This document shows positions 16,384 to 26,527 of a stretch of 64,000 nucleotides of DNA, in pieces; the first letter of the stretch is position 1, and each line of letters starts with the position of its first letter. The position numbers and the translations under genes were made by a program. The DNA is taken from assembly GCA_016719055.1 (NCBI GenBank), contig JADKAW010000011.1:1-64000 (forward strand), read 5' to 3'. The stretch comes from Candidatus Rhodoferax mariagerensis (GTDB lineage Bacteria; Pseudomonadota; Gammaproteobacteria; Burkholderiales; Burkholderiaceae_C). The notes under the pieces were generated by a model that worked only from the letters and a program-made list of their open reading frames with translations, had not been told where the DNA came from and searched no databases.

Positions 16384-18534
16384 ATGACACATCACCAAAC
16401 CCGATTTACTTTAAACGCTATTTCATTGATAGCTACTCGCGCACTATTGGCGGGGGCTATCGGCCTATTTTCTTTAAATGTCTGGGCGCAAGCCAGTGCC
16501 CCGGTCAAGCCTGGTGCGCCGGTCACGCTGAATTTTCAGGCGGCCGAGATCGAGGCCGTGGCGCGCACCTTTGCCAGCATCACCGGCATCAATGTGGTGG
16601 TGGATCCGCGGGTCAAGGGCACCATCACGCTGGTCACCGAAAAACCGGTCAGTCCGGCGGCGGCCATGGCCCAGTTTGTCGCAGCGCTGCGCTTGCAGGG
16701 CTACACGCTGGTGGCCTCGGGCGGGCTTTACAAGGTGGTGCCAGAGTCCGAGGCCAAGCTGCAAAGCGCTGGCGTCACGGTCAGTGCTGGCGAAGACCCC
16801 AGCCTGCCGGCAGGCAACCAGATTGCCACGCAAATCTTCAAGCTCAATTTTGAGGCTGCCGCCAACATGGTGCCGGTGCTGCGCCCTTTGATCAGCCCCA
16901 ACAACACCATCAACGCCAACCCCGGCAACAACTCGTTGGTGATCACCGACTACGCCGACAACCTGCGTCGGCTGGGGCGCATCATTGCTGCGATGGACGT
17001 GGCCAATGCCACCGATGTTGAAGTGATTGCCCTGAAACACGCCATTGCCGCAGACCTGGCGCCGCTGGTACTGCGTTTGCTGGGCAGCGCCGGCGGCGCG
17101 GCACCTGCCGGCGTGGCCGACACCTCGTTCAAAACCACGCTGCTGGCCGAGCCACGCGCCAATGCGCTGATTGTGCGGGCCGCCAATGCCGCGCAGCTGG
17201 CACTGGTGCGCTCGCTGGTGGTCAAGCTCGACCAGCCCGATGCGCCGGGCAGCAACGGCGCGGCCGGCAATGTGCACGTGGTCTATCTGAAAAACGCCGA
17301 TGCCGTCAAGCTGGCCACCACCTTGCGTGCGGCAATCAGCAGCGAGTCGCGGCCGGTGGCAGTGGCCTCTACAGCGGCCGTTAGCCCCGGCGGGGCGTCG
17401 CCAGCGGCTGCGGCCAACAGCACGGGCGGCCAGATTCAGGCCGACGCCGCCACCAATTCGCTCATCATCACGGCGCCTGAGCCGCAATACCGGCAACTGC
17501 GGGCGGTGATCGACAAGCTCGATGCGCGCCGCGCGCAGGTGTTTGTTGAAAGCCTGATTGCCGAGGTCAGCGTTGACAAGGCGGCTGAGTTTGGCATTCA
17601 GTGGCAGGGTGCGGTGGGCAGCGCTGGCGACAGCGTGATTGGTCTGCTGGGCACCAACTTTGGCGCCGGCGGCAAAAACATCATTGAGCTGGCAACAGGT
17701 GCTGCCACGGGTGCTGTGGCACCCGCGCGCGGCCTGAACTATGGCGCAGCGCGCCGCACCAACGGTGTTTACGTGCTGGGTTTTCTGGCGCGTTTTCTGG
17801 AAGACTCGGGCTCGGGCAATGTGCTGTCCACACCTAACTTGCTGACACTGGACAACGAAGAAGCCAAGATCGTGATTGGCCAGAACGTGCCTTTTGTCAC
17901 GGGCCAGTACACCAACACCAATACCGGCAACGGCACGGTCACGCCGTTTCAGACCATCGAGCGCAAGGACGTTGGCCTGACACTCAAGGTCAAGCCGCAG
18001 ATCAGCGAGAACGGCACCGTCAAGTTGACAATTTTTCAGGAGGTGTCCAGCGTGCTGGCGTCCACCATCAATGCGGTCAACGGCCCCACCACCAACAAGC
18101 GCACGATCGAGTCCAATGTGCTGGTGGACGACGGCAGCATCGTGGTGCTGGGCGGCTTGCTGCAGGACGAATACTCGGGCAATGCCGAAAAGGTGCCGGG
18201 TCTGGGCGATGTGCCCTTGTTTGGCAACCTGTTCAAAAGCGAGGCCCGCAGCCGCAAAAAAACCAACCTGATGGTGTTTTTGCGGCCGGTGGTGGTGCGC
18301 GACGCGCGTGACTCTGATCGCCTGTCAATGGACCGATACGACATGATGCGCTCGGGCCTCAAGGACAACCAGCCGGTGTCAAGTACCCTGGTGCCGGTCA
18401 ACGAGGCACCCACCTTGCCGCCGTCGCCGTCCAAGTCCGATACCAAGAGCATCACCGGCACCGACACCCTGCCTGTTGCACCTGAAGCAGCCAAAGGTTC
18501 GGCTGCCATGCCAGCGGCAAAGCCAGCGCCATAA
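16384..18534 (+). CDS. gspD: type II secretion system secretin GspD
   Basis: GspD forms the outer-membrane channel of the T2SS. The 716-residue precursor has a signal peptide ending NVWAQA (about residue 37), an N0 domain (VTLNFQAAEIEAVARTFAS), N1-N3 ring-building domains at about 125-370 (VIALKHAIAADLAPLV, VHVVYLKNADAVKLA) and the secretin domain at about 385-630 with VFVESLIAEVSVDKAAEFGI, VLSTPNLLTLDNEEAKI and VLVDDGSIVVLGGLLQDE. A low-complexity Ser/Pro/Ala tail follows. The signal peptide (TLNAISLIATRALLAGAIGL) is written in a copy of the dispersed AT-rich repeat, an unusual origin for a signal sequence. Confidence 0.96.
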   Translation: MTHHQTRFTLNAISLIATRALLAGAIGLFSLNVWAQASAPVKPGAPVTLNFQAAEIEAVARTFASITGINVVVDPRVKGTITLVTEKPVSPAAAMAQFVAALRLQGYTLVASGGLYKVVPESEAKLQSAGVTVSAGEDPSLPAGNQIATQIFKLNFEAAANMVPVLRPLISPNNTINANPGNNSLVITDYADNLRRLGRIIAAMDVANATDVEVIALKHAIAADLAPLVLRLLGSAGGAAPAGVADTSFKTTLLAEPRANALIVRAANAAQLALVRSLVVKLDQPDAPGSNGAAGNVHVVYLKNADAVKLATTLRAAISSESRPVAVASTAAVSPGGASPAAAANSTGGQIQADAATNSLIITAPEPQYRQLRAVIDKLDARRAQVFVESLIAEVSVDKAAEFGIQWQGAVGSAGDSVIGLLGTNFGAGGKNIIELATGAATGAVAPARGLNYGAARRTNGVYVLGFLARFLEDSGSGNVLSTPNLLTLDNEEAKIVIGQNVPFVTGQYTNTNTGNGTVTPFQTIERKDVGLTLKVKPQISENGTVKLTIFQEVSSVLASTINAVNGPTTNKRTIESNVLVDDGSIVVLGGLLQDEYSGNAEKVPGLGDVPLFGNLFKSEARSRKKTNLMVFLRPVVVRDARDSDRLSMDRYDMMRSGLKDNQPVSSTLVPVNEAPTLPPSPSKSDTKSITGTDTLPVAPEAAKGSAAMPAAKPAP
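16411..16480 (-). repeat. dispersed repeat copy forming the gspD signal peptide
   Basis: Read on the minus strand it gives GGCCGATAGCCC, then GCGCGAGTAGCTATCAA and AAATAGC, the order of motifs in the other copies. It is translated in frame as the hydrophobic core of the GspD signal peptide. Confidence 0.55.
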
Positions 18535-18556
18535 CCTAGACCGGTATTGCCAAGCC

Positions 18557-19957
<1,401 letters not shown>

Positions 19958-19992
19958 GGCCAGGTCGATGTTTGCCAATTTAGCCCCGCGCC

Positions 19993-21220
19993 ATGCCCGT
20001 CTATTCTTTTGAAGCGCTTAGCAACGCCGGCGAAACCCGCAAGGGGGTGATTGAGGCCGATTCGGCCAAGGCAGCGCGGGGTCAGTTGCGCGCGCAGGCA
20101 CTGGTGCCGCTGAAGGTCGAACCGGTCAGCGCGCAAGACGCGCTGGGCCGGAACAATCGAGCAGGGGGGCAGGCGCGGCAAGCGGGTGTTTGGTGCCACC
20201 GCGTTGTCAATCTGGACGCGCCAACTGGCCGGGCTGGTGGCCTCGGGCTTGCCGCTGGAGCGAGCGCTGACATCGCTGTCAGAGGAAGCCGAAAAGGCCC
20301 CCGAGCGCGAACTGGTGGCCACGCTGCGCGCCGAGGTCAATGGCGGCGCGCCATTTGCCAAGGCGCTGTCGCAGCATCCGCGCGAGTTCTCGTATATTTA
20401 CGTGGCAGTGATTGGCGCTGGCGAGCAAAGCGGTAACCTGGGTCAGGTGCTGGAGCGCCTGGCCGATGACCTGGAAGAGCAACAGGCGCTCAAGGCCCGG
20501 CTGATCGGTGCGGCGCTGTACCCGGCGATCGTGTCGCTGGTGGCGATGGTCATCGTGCTTTTTTTGGTGACCTATGTGGTGCCGCAGGTGGCCAATGTGT
20601 TTGCCGGCAGCAAGCGTGCCCTGCCCTTGCTGACCGTGCTGATGATTGGCCTGAGCAGTCTGGTGCGCAGCTATGGCTGGTTGTTGTTGCTTGCTCTTGT
20701 TTTCGTAGCTCTTGGTGCAAAGCTGGCGCTGGCTAATGCCCAATTTCATGAGAAATTTGACGCGGCCTGGCTGAACCTGCCAATTCTGGGTCGCTTGTCA
20801 CGCAGCTACAACGCGGCGCGCTTTGCCAGCACGCTGGCCATGCTGGCAGCGGCCGGTGTGCCGATTTTGAAAGCCCTGCAGGCTGCCGCTGAAACGCTGT
20901 CAAACCGGGCCATGCGCAGCGACGCGCAGGACGCGCTGGTGCTGGTGCGCGAGGGCGCGCCACTGGCCTCGGCGCTGGCGCAAAAGAAGCGTTTTCCGCC
21001 GCTGCTGGCCATGTTTGCGCGCCTGGGTGAGCAAACCGGGCAGTTGCCGGTGATGCTGCAACGCTCTGCCAAGCAGCTCAGCACCGAGGTGCAGCGCCGC
21101 GCCATGCAACTGGCCACCTTGCTGGAGCCGCTGCTGATCGTGGCGATGGGCGTGGTGGTGATGCTGATCGTGCTGGCGGTGCTGCTGCCGATCATTCAGC
21201 TCAACCAGCTGGTGAAATAG
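19993..21220 (+). pseudogene. gspF: gspF, inner-membrane platform protein, interrupted by a one-base frameshift
   Basis: The N-terminus MPVYSFEALSNAGETRKGVIEADS is in one frame and the remainder (IWTRQLAGLVASGLPLERAL to the end) in the next. The switch falls at a G6 run at 20164-20169. Removing one G restores a continuous protein (LGRNNRAGGRRGKRVFGATALSIW in two pieces) of about 408 residues with both T2SSF domains and three transmembrane helices (LVAMVIVLFLVTYVV, YGWLLLLALVFVALG, VVVMLIVLAVLLPII). GspF anchors the GspE-GspL complex. All other gsp genes are intact, so the break may be a sequencing error; if real, the system would be disabled. The 3' end overlaps the M20 gene by 20 bases. Confidence 0.9.
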
Positions 21221-22424
21221 CTGGCAAATGAGTTGGACCGGGGCTGAGCCAGGTTTCGGCCAGTCGCACCCAGTAGGTGGCGCCCAGCGGCAACAGTGCA
21301 TCATTAAAGTCGTAGCTCGGGTTGTGCAGCATGCAGGGCCCACCGCCATGACCCATGTCACGGTGAGTGCCGTCGCCGTTGGCAATAAAGGCGTAACAAC
21401 CCGGCTTGGCCAGCAACATGTATGAAAAGTCTTCAGCACCCATGGTCGGCTCTTGCACCAGCACTTTGTCGGCCCCCACGATGCTGGCCATGACCTGACG
21501 GCAAAAGTTGGCCTCGGCAGCGCTGTTGATGGTGGGCGGGTAATTGCGTTTGAACTCAAACTCGGCGGTCAAGCCAAAGGCCGTGCAAAGGTGCTCGGTG
21601 ATGTGCTGCATGCGCTGCTCGATCAGGTCGAGCAGGTCGAGTGAAAAAGTGCGCACCGTGCCTTGCAGTTCGCAACTGTTGGGAATCACGTTGGTGGCCT
21701 CGCCGGTGTGGATCATGGTGACCGAGATCACGCCAGCTTCGATGGGTTTGACGTTGCGGCTGATGATGGTCTGAAACGCCTGCACCAGCTGGCAGGCCAC
21801 CGGCACCGGGTCAATCGCGTTGTGCGGCATGGCGGCATGGCCACCCTTGCCATGCAGGGTGATCTTGAACTCGTTGCTCGACGCCATCACCGGCCCCGGG
21901 CTGGCGGCAAAATAGCCAACATCCGAGCCCGGCCAGTTGTGCAGGCCAAACACGGCGTCCATCGGAAATTTCTCAAACAAACCGTCCTTGATCATCTCGC
22001 GCGCGCCGCCGCCGCCTTCTTCGGCCGGCTGGAATATTAAGTACACCGTGCCATCAAAATTGCGGTGCGCGCTGAGGTATTGCGCAGCAGCCAGCAGCAT
22101 GGCCGTGTGGCCGTCGTGGCCACAAGCGTGCATCTTGCCCGGCGAGGTGCTGGTGTGGGCAAAGGTGTTGACCTCTTGCATGGGCAGCGCGTCCATGTCG
22201 GCGCGCAGGCCGATGGCGCGGCTTGAGGTGCCGTTTTTGACCATGCCCACCACGCCGGTGGTACCCAGCCCGCGATGCATCGGAATGCCCCACTCGGTGA
22301 GTTTTTGCGCCACCACGTCGGCAGTGCGGACCTCTTTAAAACACAGCTCAGGGTGGGCGTGGATGTCGCGGCGCAGGGCGGCCAGGGCGGGGCTTTGCTG
22401 GGCAATGGCGTCAATGATGTTCAT
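21201..22424 (-). CDS. M20 family amidohydrolase (hippurate hydrolase-like)
   Basis: The 407-residue zinc amidohydrolase has the M20D metal-binding motifs MHACGHDGHTAMLL (about 97-110), FQPAEEGGGGAREMI (about 131-145) and AMPHNAIDPV in the dimerisation domain. The C-terminal MGAEDFSYML supplies a ligand. Relatives hydrolyse N-acyl amino acids such as hippurate or IAA conjugates, or act on peptidic amides. The substrate is not predictable from context. The C-terminal extension TWLSPGPTHLPAISPAG overlaps the convergent gspF end. Confidence 0.9.
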   Translation of the reverse strand: MNIIDAIAQQSPALAALRRDIHAHPELCFKEVRTADVVAQKLTEWGIPMHRGLGTTGVVGMVKNGTSSRAIGLRADMDALPMQEVNTFAHTSTSPGKMHACGHDGHTAMLLAAAQYLSAHRNFDGTVYLIFQPAEEGGGGAREMIKDGLFEKFPMDAVFGLHNWPGSDVGYFAASPGPVMASSNEFKITLHGKGGHAAMPHNAIDPVPVACQLVQAFQTIISRNVKPIEAGVISVTMIHTGEATNVIPNSCELQGTVRTFSLDLLDLIEQRMQHITEHLCTAFGLTAEFEFKRNYPPTINSAAEANFCRQVMASIVGADKVLVQEPTMGAEDFSYMLLAKPGCYAFIANGDGTHRDMGHGGGPCMLHNPSYDFNDALLPLGATYWVRLAETWLSPGPTHLPAISPAG

Positions 22425-22604
22425 GGCGGCGTGGGGCGGGTCGCGTGTCTCTTGGGGTCAACTCGGCATTATGAGGGCAGGGTTCGATTTTGGCTTGCTG
22501 GGGGCTATTTTGGGCGATGGCGATTGGGCACATTGCGTTGAGGCTGTGCGCTGGGTTTGTGGCTTGGGTCTGTGCGCTCAGGCAGAGCGTTGGGGCGGAG
22601 CTCC

Positions 22605-22678
22605 AGCCGGGGCGGGTATGGCCGGGGGCCTCATACTGGGGTACCAGAAATCGGCCCCCGGCCATACCCGCCCCGGCT
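22605..22678. repeat. perfect 26-bp inverted repeat (strong hairpin)
   Basis: 22605-22630 and 22653-22678 are exact reverse complements (GC-rich, containing GGGCGGGTATGGCC), with a 22-base loop. It lies about 180 bases upstream of the M20 gene start. The region 22425-23008 shows no supported gene besides this and a repeat remnant at 22799-22845. Confidence 0.75.
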
Positions 22679-22798
22679 TGGACAATGTGGGGTGGCGCGA
22701 CGATGGGATACCGGAAACCTGGTGCTGGTGTTGAATTTGGCGTTCGCATTGCCGGGCTGTTGCCCGGAAAGTCAAGTGCCATTCGCTCTCAAAAGAGT

Positions 22799-22845
22799 AG
22801 TGCCTAGAGTTTTGCTGGTAAGGGCTAAAGGCAATTTTTGGCTAT
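22799..22845 (-). repeat. dispersed AT-rich repeat, partial copy
   Basis: On the minus strand it reads AAATTGCCTTTAGCCCTTACC then AGCAAAACTC, matching the left part of the repeat at 26246, 26460 and 49207 and lacking the AGCTAT end. Confidence 0.45.
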
Positions 22846-23008
22846 TTGCAAAATCAGGCTGAAGTCATTGATGCCGGATGATGTTACGGTCAGGCCGTCT
22901 GGTGCATCGACCGGTTGGCCGATGCGCCGCCAGCAGCATTCTTAAGCAGCGTCAGAAGTCATTCGGGTTTCGGCCGCGAATAACTCCAAAAGACCATTAT
23001 GTATCGCT

Positions 23009-23212
23009 ATGCATAAAGGGCTGGCGCTGCCGCGCGAGGATATGGCGGTGCAGGCTGCCGAGAGCGGTGAGTTAATTGTGTGGCCGCATACGCGGGTCGC
23101 TGCGCTGCTGTGTTTTGGTTACCCCAAAGCCGCAGAACATGACCCGGCCATCGTGGCAGCTTTACAGGTGTTGCGCACTGTTTCGAGTCAGGCACTCGGT
23201 GACAAGCCCTAG
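23009..23212 (+). CDS. small hypothetical protein or gene remnant
   Basis: This 67-residue frame starts MHKGLALPREDMAVQ and ends VLRTVSSQALGDKP. Codon use is GC-rich at third positions, as in neighbours. No ribosome site is obvious and no family is recognised. It may be the 3' remnant of a larger gene. It ends 18 bases before the convergent iron-binding protein gene. Confidence 0.3.
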   Translation: MHKGLALPREDMAVQAAESGELIVWPHTRVAALLCFGYPKAAEHDPAIVAALQVLRTVSSQALGDKP

Positions 23213-23229
23213 CCCTTGCTGCCGGCCGG

Positions 23230-24237
23230 CTATTTGTAACCAGCACGGTCCATCAGCTTGACCGCCTGCGCCTGCAGGCTGCCGGCATCTTTCACATTAA
23301 TGAGATTAGGTTTAAAAGTGCCCCAGGCGGCCACCTGGGCGTCGGGTTTGACGCGCGGATTGACCGGGTATTCCAGATTACTGTCCGCGTACAGGTTCTG
23401 CGCTTTGTCAGAAGACAACCATTCGATCAGCTTTTGGGCACCCGCTGGATTCTTGGCATGGCGCGTCACACCCGCGCCTGACACATTCACATGCACGCCG
23501 GCGTCCTTGCCGCTAAGGTTCTGATTCGGCCAATAGATGGCCAAGGGCAACTTGGGCGTCTTTTCCATCAGGCGGCCAAAGTAATAGGTGTTGACCACCG
23601 TCACATCACACTGGCGGTTGGCAACTGCCTCCATCGCCTTGGTGTCATCGGGGAAGGGTGCGGTGGCCAGATTGCTGACCCAGCCTTTGACGATGGCCTC
23701 GGCTTGCGGCTCGCCGTGCTCGGTGATCATCATCGCCACCAGGCTCTGGTTATAGACCTTTTTGGAGGTGCGCAAGCACAGGCGGCCCTTCCATTTGGGA
23801 TCGGCCAGGTCTTCATAGCTGCTCAGGTCAGAAGGTTTGAGCTTGGTGGTGTTGTAAACCAGCGTGCGTGCCCGCACCGACAAGCCAAACCAGGTGTTGC
23901 CGGGGTCGCGCAAATGGGCCGGCACATTGTCTTGCAGGGTTTTGGAAGTGATCGGGCGCAGCAGTTCTTGCTGGGCGGCTTGCCACAGGTTGCCGGCATC
24001 GACCGTCAGCAGGATGTCGGCCGGGGTATTTTGGCCTTCGGCCTTGAGGCGCTCCATCAGCGGACCCTCGCCACCGGTGATGAACTTGACCTGAACACCG
24101 GACTCTTTGGTGTAGGCGTCAAACAGGGGTTTGATCAGCTGCTCGTTGCGGGCGGAATACACCACCACTTCTTCGGCAAGTGCAGACAAGTTGCAGGCCA
24201 GCAGGGCAGCCAACGTTAACAAAAGGCGTGATTTCAT
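23230..24237 (-). CDS. Fe(3+) ABC transporter substrate-binding protein
   Basis: This 335-residue periplasmic protein starts MKSRLLLTLAALLACNLSALA, a clear signal peptide. An in-frame ATG at 24255 would add six residues. The mature part matches the FbpA/FutA/IdiA class: EVVVYSARNEQLIKPLFDAY, GGEGPLMERLKAEG, DILLTVDAGNLW, VNTYYFGRL with the tandem tyrosines that bind iron, and SGAGVTRHAKNPAGAQKLIEWL. It delivers ferric iron to an inner-membrane ABC importer not encoded in this window. The divergent intergenic region carries a Fur-box-like sequence. Confidence 0.9.
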   Translation of the reverse strand: MKSRLLLTLAALLACNLSALAEEVVVYSARNEQLIKPLFDAYTKESGVQVKFITGGEGPLMERLKAEGQNTPADILLTVDAGNLWQAAQQELLRPITSKTLQDNVPAHLRDPGNTWFGLSVRARTLVYNTTKLKPSDLSSYEDLADPKWKGRLCLRTSKKVYNQSLVAMMITEHGEPQAEAIVKGWVSNLATAPFPDDTKAMEAVANRQCDVTVVNTYYFGRLMEKTPKLPLAIYWPNQNLSGKDAGVHVNVSGAGVTRHAKNPAGAQKLIEWLSSDKAQNLYADSNLEYPVNPRVKPDAQVAAWGTFKPNLINVKDAGSLQAQAVKLMDRAGYK

Positions 24238-24333
24238 GGGGTAAGTCGCTTTCATCGGTGAATAAAAAGAGATCGTTCTGATGTTTTCCAAGGCTTGAAG
24301 CTCTATTCGGTTGATCTGGCAAATATTGTATCA

Positions 24334-24352
24334 AATAAGAATTGTTCGCATC
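24334..24352. promoter_or_regulatory. Fur-box-like site
   Basis: AATAAGAATTGTTCGCATC agrees at 14 of 19 positions with a GAGAATCATTCTC-centred Fur box. It lies between the divergent ferric-binding protein gene and the gene at 24421. A second weaker AT-rich dyad (TGAGAATAGATATCATCTA) follows at 24369-24387. Confidence 0.55.
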
Positions 24353-24420
24353 TTTCTTGACTTGTTGTTGAGAATAGATATCATCTAGAACCTGTCAATT
24401 CAACACATAGGACAACACGC

Positions 24421-24921
24421 ATGAATGCAAATGCACCAATACGCACCGCAAGTATTTCGGTTCAACGCCGGCCAGAGTGGCAAGGCTCCAAGCTGTCAGA
24501 GGCTAACCTGATCACCGTTGCAGAAATAGCCAGATCGCATGCCAGGGCTGTGGGCAAATTGATGGCTAGCCTGACCGCCAAGGGCTGTGCTGCTGCAGAG
24601 CGCGGTTCAGCCGATGCTTGCCTTATGGCTTTTGTCGACAGCCGCTTATTGTTGGCCGACCAACTGTTGAACGAGGAAGGCCTCGATTCGGCGGCTGACT
24701 GTCTGGCTGAAACCCACCAGACCTTGCTTTTTATACTGCAGCATGCGCCACGACCAAGTGGTTCGTATCAGTCTGCGTTGTGGCACAGCCGACGCACGCA
24801 TTGCGCACTACTGAGCTATGTGCAGGAGTTCGGCAGTCACATGGCCATCGAGGGCGCCTTTCGGGCCGGGTGCCTGACGCTGGCACAAACGCCAACAGCA
24901 GCGTACCCCAACATGTCTTGA
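24421..24921 (+). CDS. hypothetical helical protein, probably iron-regulated
   Basis: A 166-residue protein preceded by AGGA ten bases upstream of the ATG. It is predicted to be largely helical (LITVAEIARSHARAVGKLMASL, LLLADQLLNEEGLDSAADCL), with four cysteines and several histidines (ETHQTLLFILQHA, WHSRRTHCALL). No family is recognised and no signal peptide is present. It lies between the Fur-like site and the imelysin gene, so it may be the first gene of the iron operon. A four-helix metal-handling fold is possible but unproven. Confidence 0.65.
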   Translation: MNANAPIRTASISVQRRPEWQGSKLSEANLITVAEIARSHARAVGKLMASLTAKGCAAAERGSADACLMAFVDSRLLLADQLLNEEGLDSAADCLAETHQTLLFILQHAPRPSGSYQSALWHSRRTHCALLSYVQEFGSHMAIEGAFRAGCLTLAQTPTAAYPNMS

Positions 24922-24995
24922 CTGGCGAAACAACCAAAGTCGAAGCGTCGAGTCGTTTTTTTCCAACCCCCATTCCATCCCGTTAAGGCACTTGC

Positions 24996-26204
24996 ATGAA
25001 ACCATCTTCCAACTCATGCGCCATTGTTGTGGCGCTGGCAATCTTTTCCCTCACGGCACTATTGCCCTCCGCTCAAGCTCAGACGCCATTGCAAACTGCT
25101 GCCGGCAACCCCGCCGGCGTCACCGTTGCAACCGTCGTGGCCAATTACGCCACGCTGGTCCACGCCAATTACCAGGATGTGCACCAAGCCGCGCTGGCAT
25201 TGCAAAGCGCCGTCGATGCCTTTCTGGCCACACCGTCAGCTGCGACCCAGGAGGCTGCCCAAAAAGCCTGGCGCGCCGCGCGCGAAGCGTATGGTCAAAC
25301 CGAGGCCTTCCGCTTTTACGGCGGCCCGATCGACAACGACAACGGCGTTGAGGGCCGCATGAACGCCTGGCCGATGGACGAGTCGTTTGTCGATTCGGTC
25401 AAGGGCAAACCCAACGCCGGGCTGGTCAACAACACCAAATTCAAAATCAGCGCCAAAAGCCTGATGGCGCAAAACGAGCGCGGCGGCGAGGAAAACATTG
25501 CCACCGGCTGGCATGCCATCGAGTTCTTTTTGTGGGGGCAAGACTTGTCTGAGACCGGCCCGGGCGCGCGCAGCTTTGAGGACTTTGTCGTTGGCAAGGC
25601 CCCCAACGCCGATCGTCGCCGCCTCTACATGAAAACCGTGATGGACTTGCTGGTTAGCGACACCGCCAGCCTGGTCAAGGCCTGGGCACCAGATGTCAAA
25701 ACCAACTACCGCGCCAAATTCGAGAAAGGCGGCAAGGAATCCATCCGCAAGATGCTGGTGGGCTTGGGCTCGCTGTCGCGCGGCGAACTCGCTGGCGAGC
25801 GCCTTGAAGTCGCCCTCAACAGCCAGGACCAGGAAGACGAACACTCTTGCTTCTCGGACAACACCCACCGCGATGCCGCCACCAACGCCAAAGGCATCCA
25901 GAACGTCTGGCTGGGCAGCTACAAGCGCCTGGATGGCAGCCAGGTCAGCGGCCCGTCGCTGAAAGACCTGACTGCATTGACCGACCCGGCGCTGGCCGAC
26001 AAAACCACCCAGCAGATTGCCAGCTCGGTGGCGGCTGCCGAAGCCATACAAGCTCCGTTTGACCGCGAGATCATGGGCGCCAAAGATGCCCCCGGCCGCC
26101 AGCGCATCCAGAAAACCATCGCCAGCCTGACCCAGCAAAGCAAAGACCTGGTGGCTGCAGCCAGCGCCGTGGGCATCAAGAAGCTGACGCTGGTGGAGCC
26201 GTGA
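24996..26204 (+). CDS. imelysin family protein (peptidase M75-like)
   Basis: The 402-residue periplasmic or surface protein has a signal peptide (IVVALAIFSLTALLPSAQA). The imelysin core includes AFRFYGGPIDNDNGVEGRMN, NAWPMDES and the family signature GxHxxE as GWHAIEFFLWG (about residues 170-180). A second repeat half contains EDEHSCFSDNTHRDAATNAKG. Family members (IrpA, IcmP, Tpn50-like) are iron-regulated and implicated in iron uptake, and one was reported to cleave insulin. It heads a four-gene set with a di-haem protein, a second imelysin and a DUF1513 protein, as in Pseudomonas icmP loci. Confidence 0.92.
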   Translation: MKPSSNSCAIVVALAIFSLTALLPSAQAQTPLQTAAGNPAGVTVATVVANYATLVHANYQDVHQAALALQSAVDAFLATPSAATQEAAQKAWRAAREAYGQTEAFRFYGGPIDNDNGVEGRMNAWPMDESFVDSVKGKPNAGLVNNTKFKISAKSLMAQNERGGEENIATGWHAIEFFLWGQDLSETGPGARSFEDFVVGKAPNADRRRLYMKTVMDLLVSDTASLVKAWAPDVKTNYRAKFEKGGKESIRKMLVGLGSLSRGELAGERLEVALNSQDQEDEHSCFSDNTHRDAATNAKGIQNVWLGSYKRLDGSQVSGPSLKDLTALTDPALADKTTQQIASSVAAAEAIQAPFDREIMGAKDAPGRQRIQKTIASLTQQSKDLVAAASAVGIKKLTLVEP

Positions 26205-26245
26205 GGCACCTCGCCAGCGAACGTTGTTGTAACCGAAATGTGCTT

Positions 26246-26282
26246 GTAGCCCTTTGTCAACAAGCGCTGGCAGCTACAAAAC
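26246..26282 (+). repeat. dispersed AT-rich repeat copy
   Basis: Reads TGTAGCCCTTTGTC then AACAAGCGCTGGCAGCTAC, a near-complete copy of the repeat found about eleven times in the window. Confidence 0.6.
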
Positions 26283-26311
26283 ATGATGCACTCAGTTGAC
26301 AACGTCGGTAG

Positions 26312-26398
26312 CAGATTTGGGGTCGGATCCCCATTCGGCCCAGCAACCCTCGATTGGTCAACAGCGCCTCACCGAATGGGGCTCAGACCCCAATTCTG
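26312..26398. repeat. REP-like inverted repeat with GGGGTC/GACCCC arms
   Basis: Arms 26312-26338 and 26372-26398 pair at about 24 of 27 positions (TTTGGGGTC...CCCCATTCGG / CCGAATGGGG...GACCCCAATT). The GAATGGGGTC-type palindrome resembles bacterial REP sequences mobilised by RAYT transposases. The 26205-26527 gap otherwise holds only two dispersed repeat copies. Confidence 0.6.
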
Positions 26399-26451
26399 CG
26401 GGCCACTGCCAGCAACAGGTATTTTGCCAACCACAGCCACACGAAACGAAT

Positions 26452-26503
26452 ACCAAATGAGGCCATAGCCCTTACTGAGTAAGCGCCACGTGCTATCAAA
26501 CCA
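26452..26503 (+). repeat. dispersed AT-rich repeat copy
   Basis: Reads CAAATGAGGCCATAGCCCTT, then GAGTAAGCGCCACGTGCTATC, the same motif order as 26246 and 49207. Confidence 0.6.
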
Positions 26504-26527
26504 ATCACATTAACACCAGCCACCGCC

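Noticed and set aside
16474..17496. 340-codon minus-strand frame opposite gspD
   Set aside because: Fully inside gspD on the other strand, low-complexity Arg/Gly/His composition.
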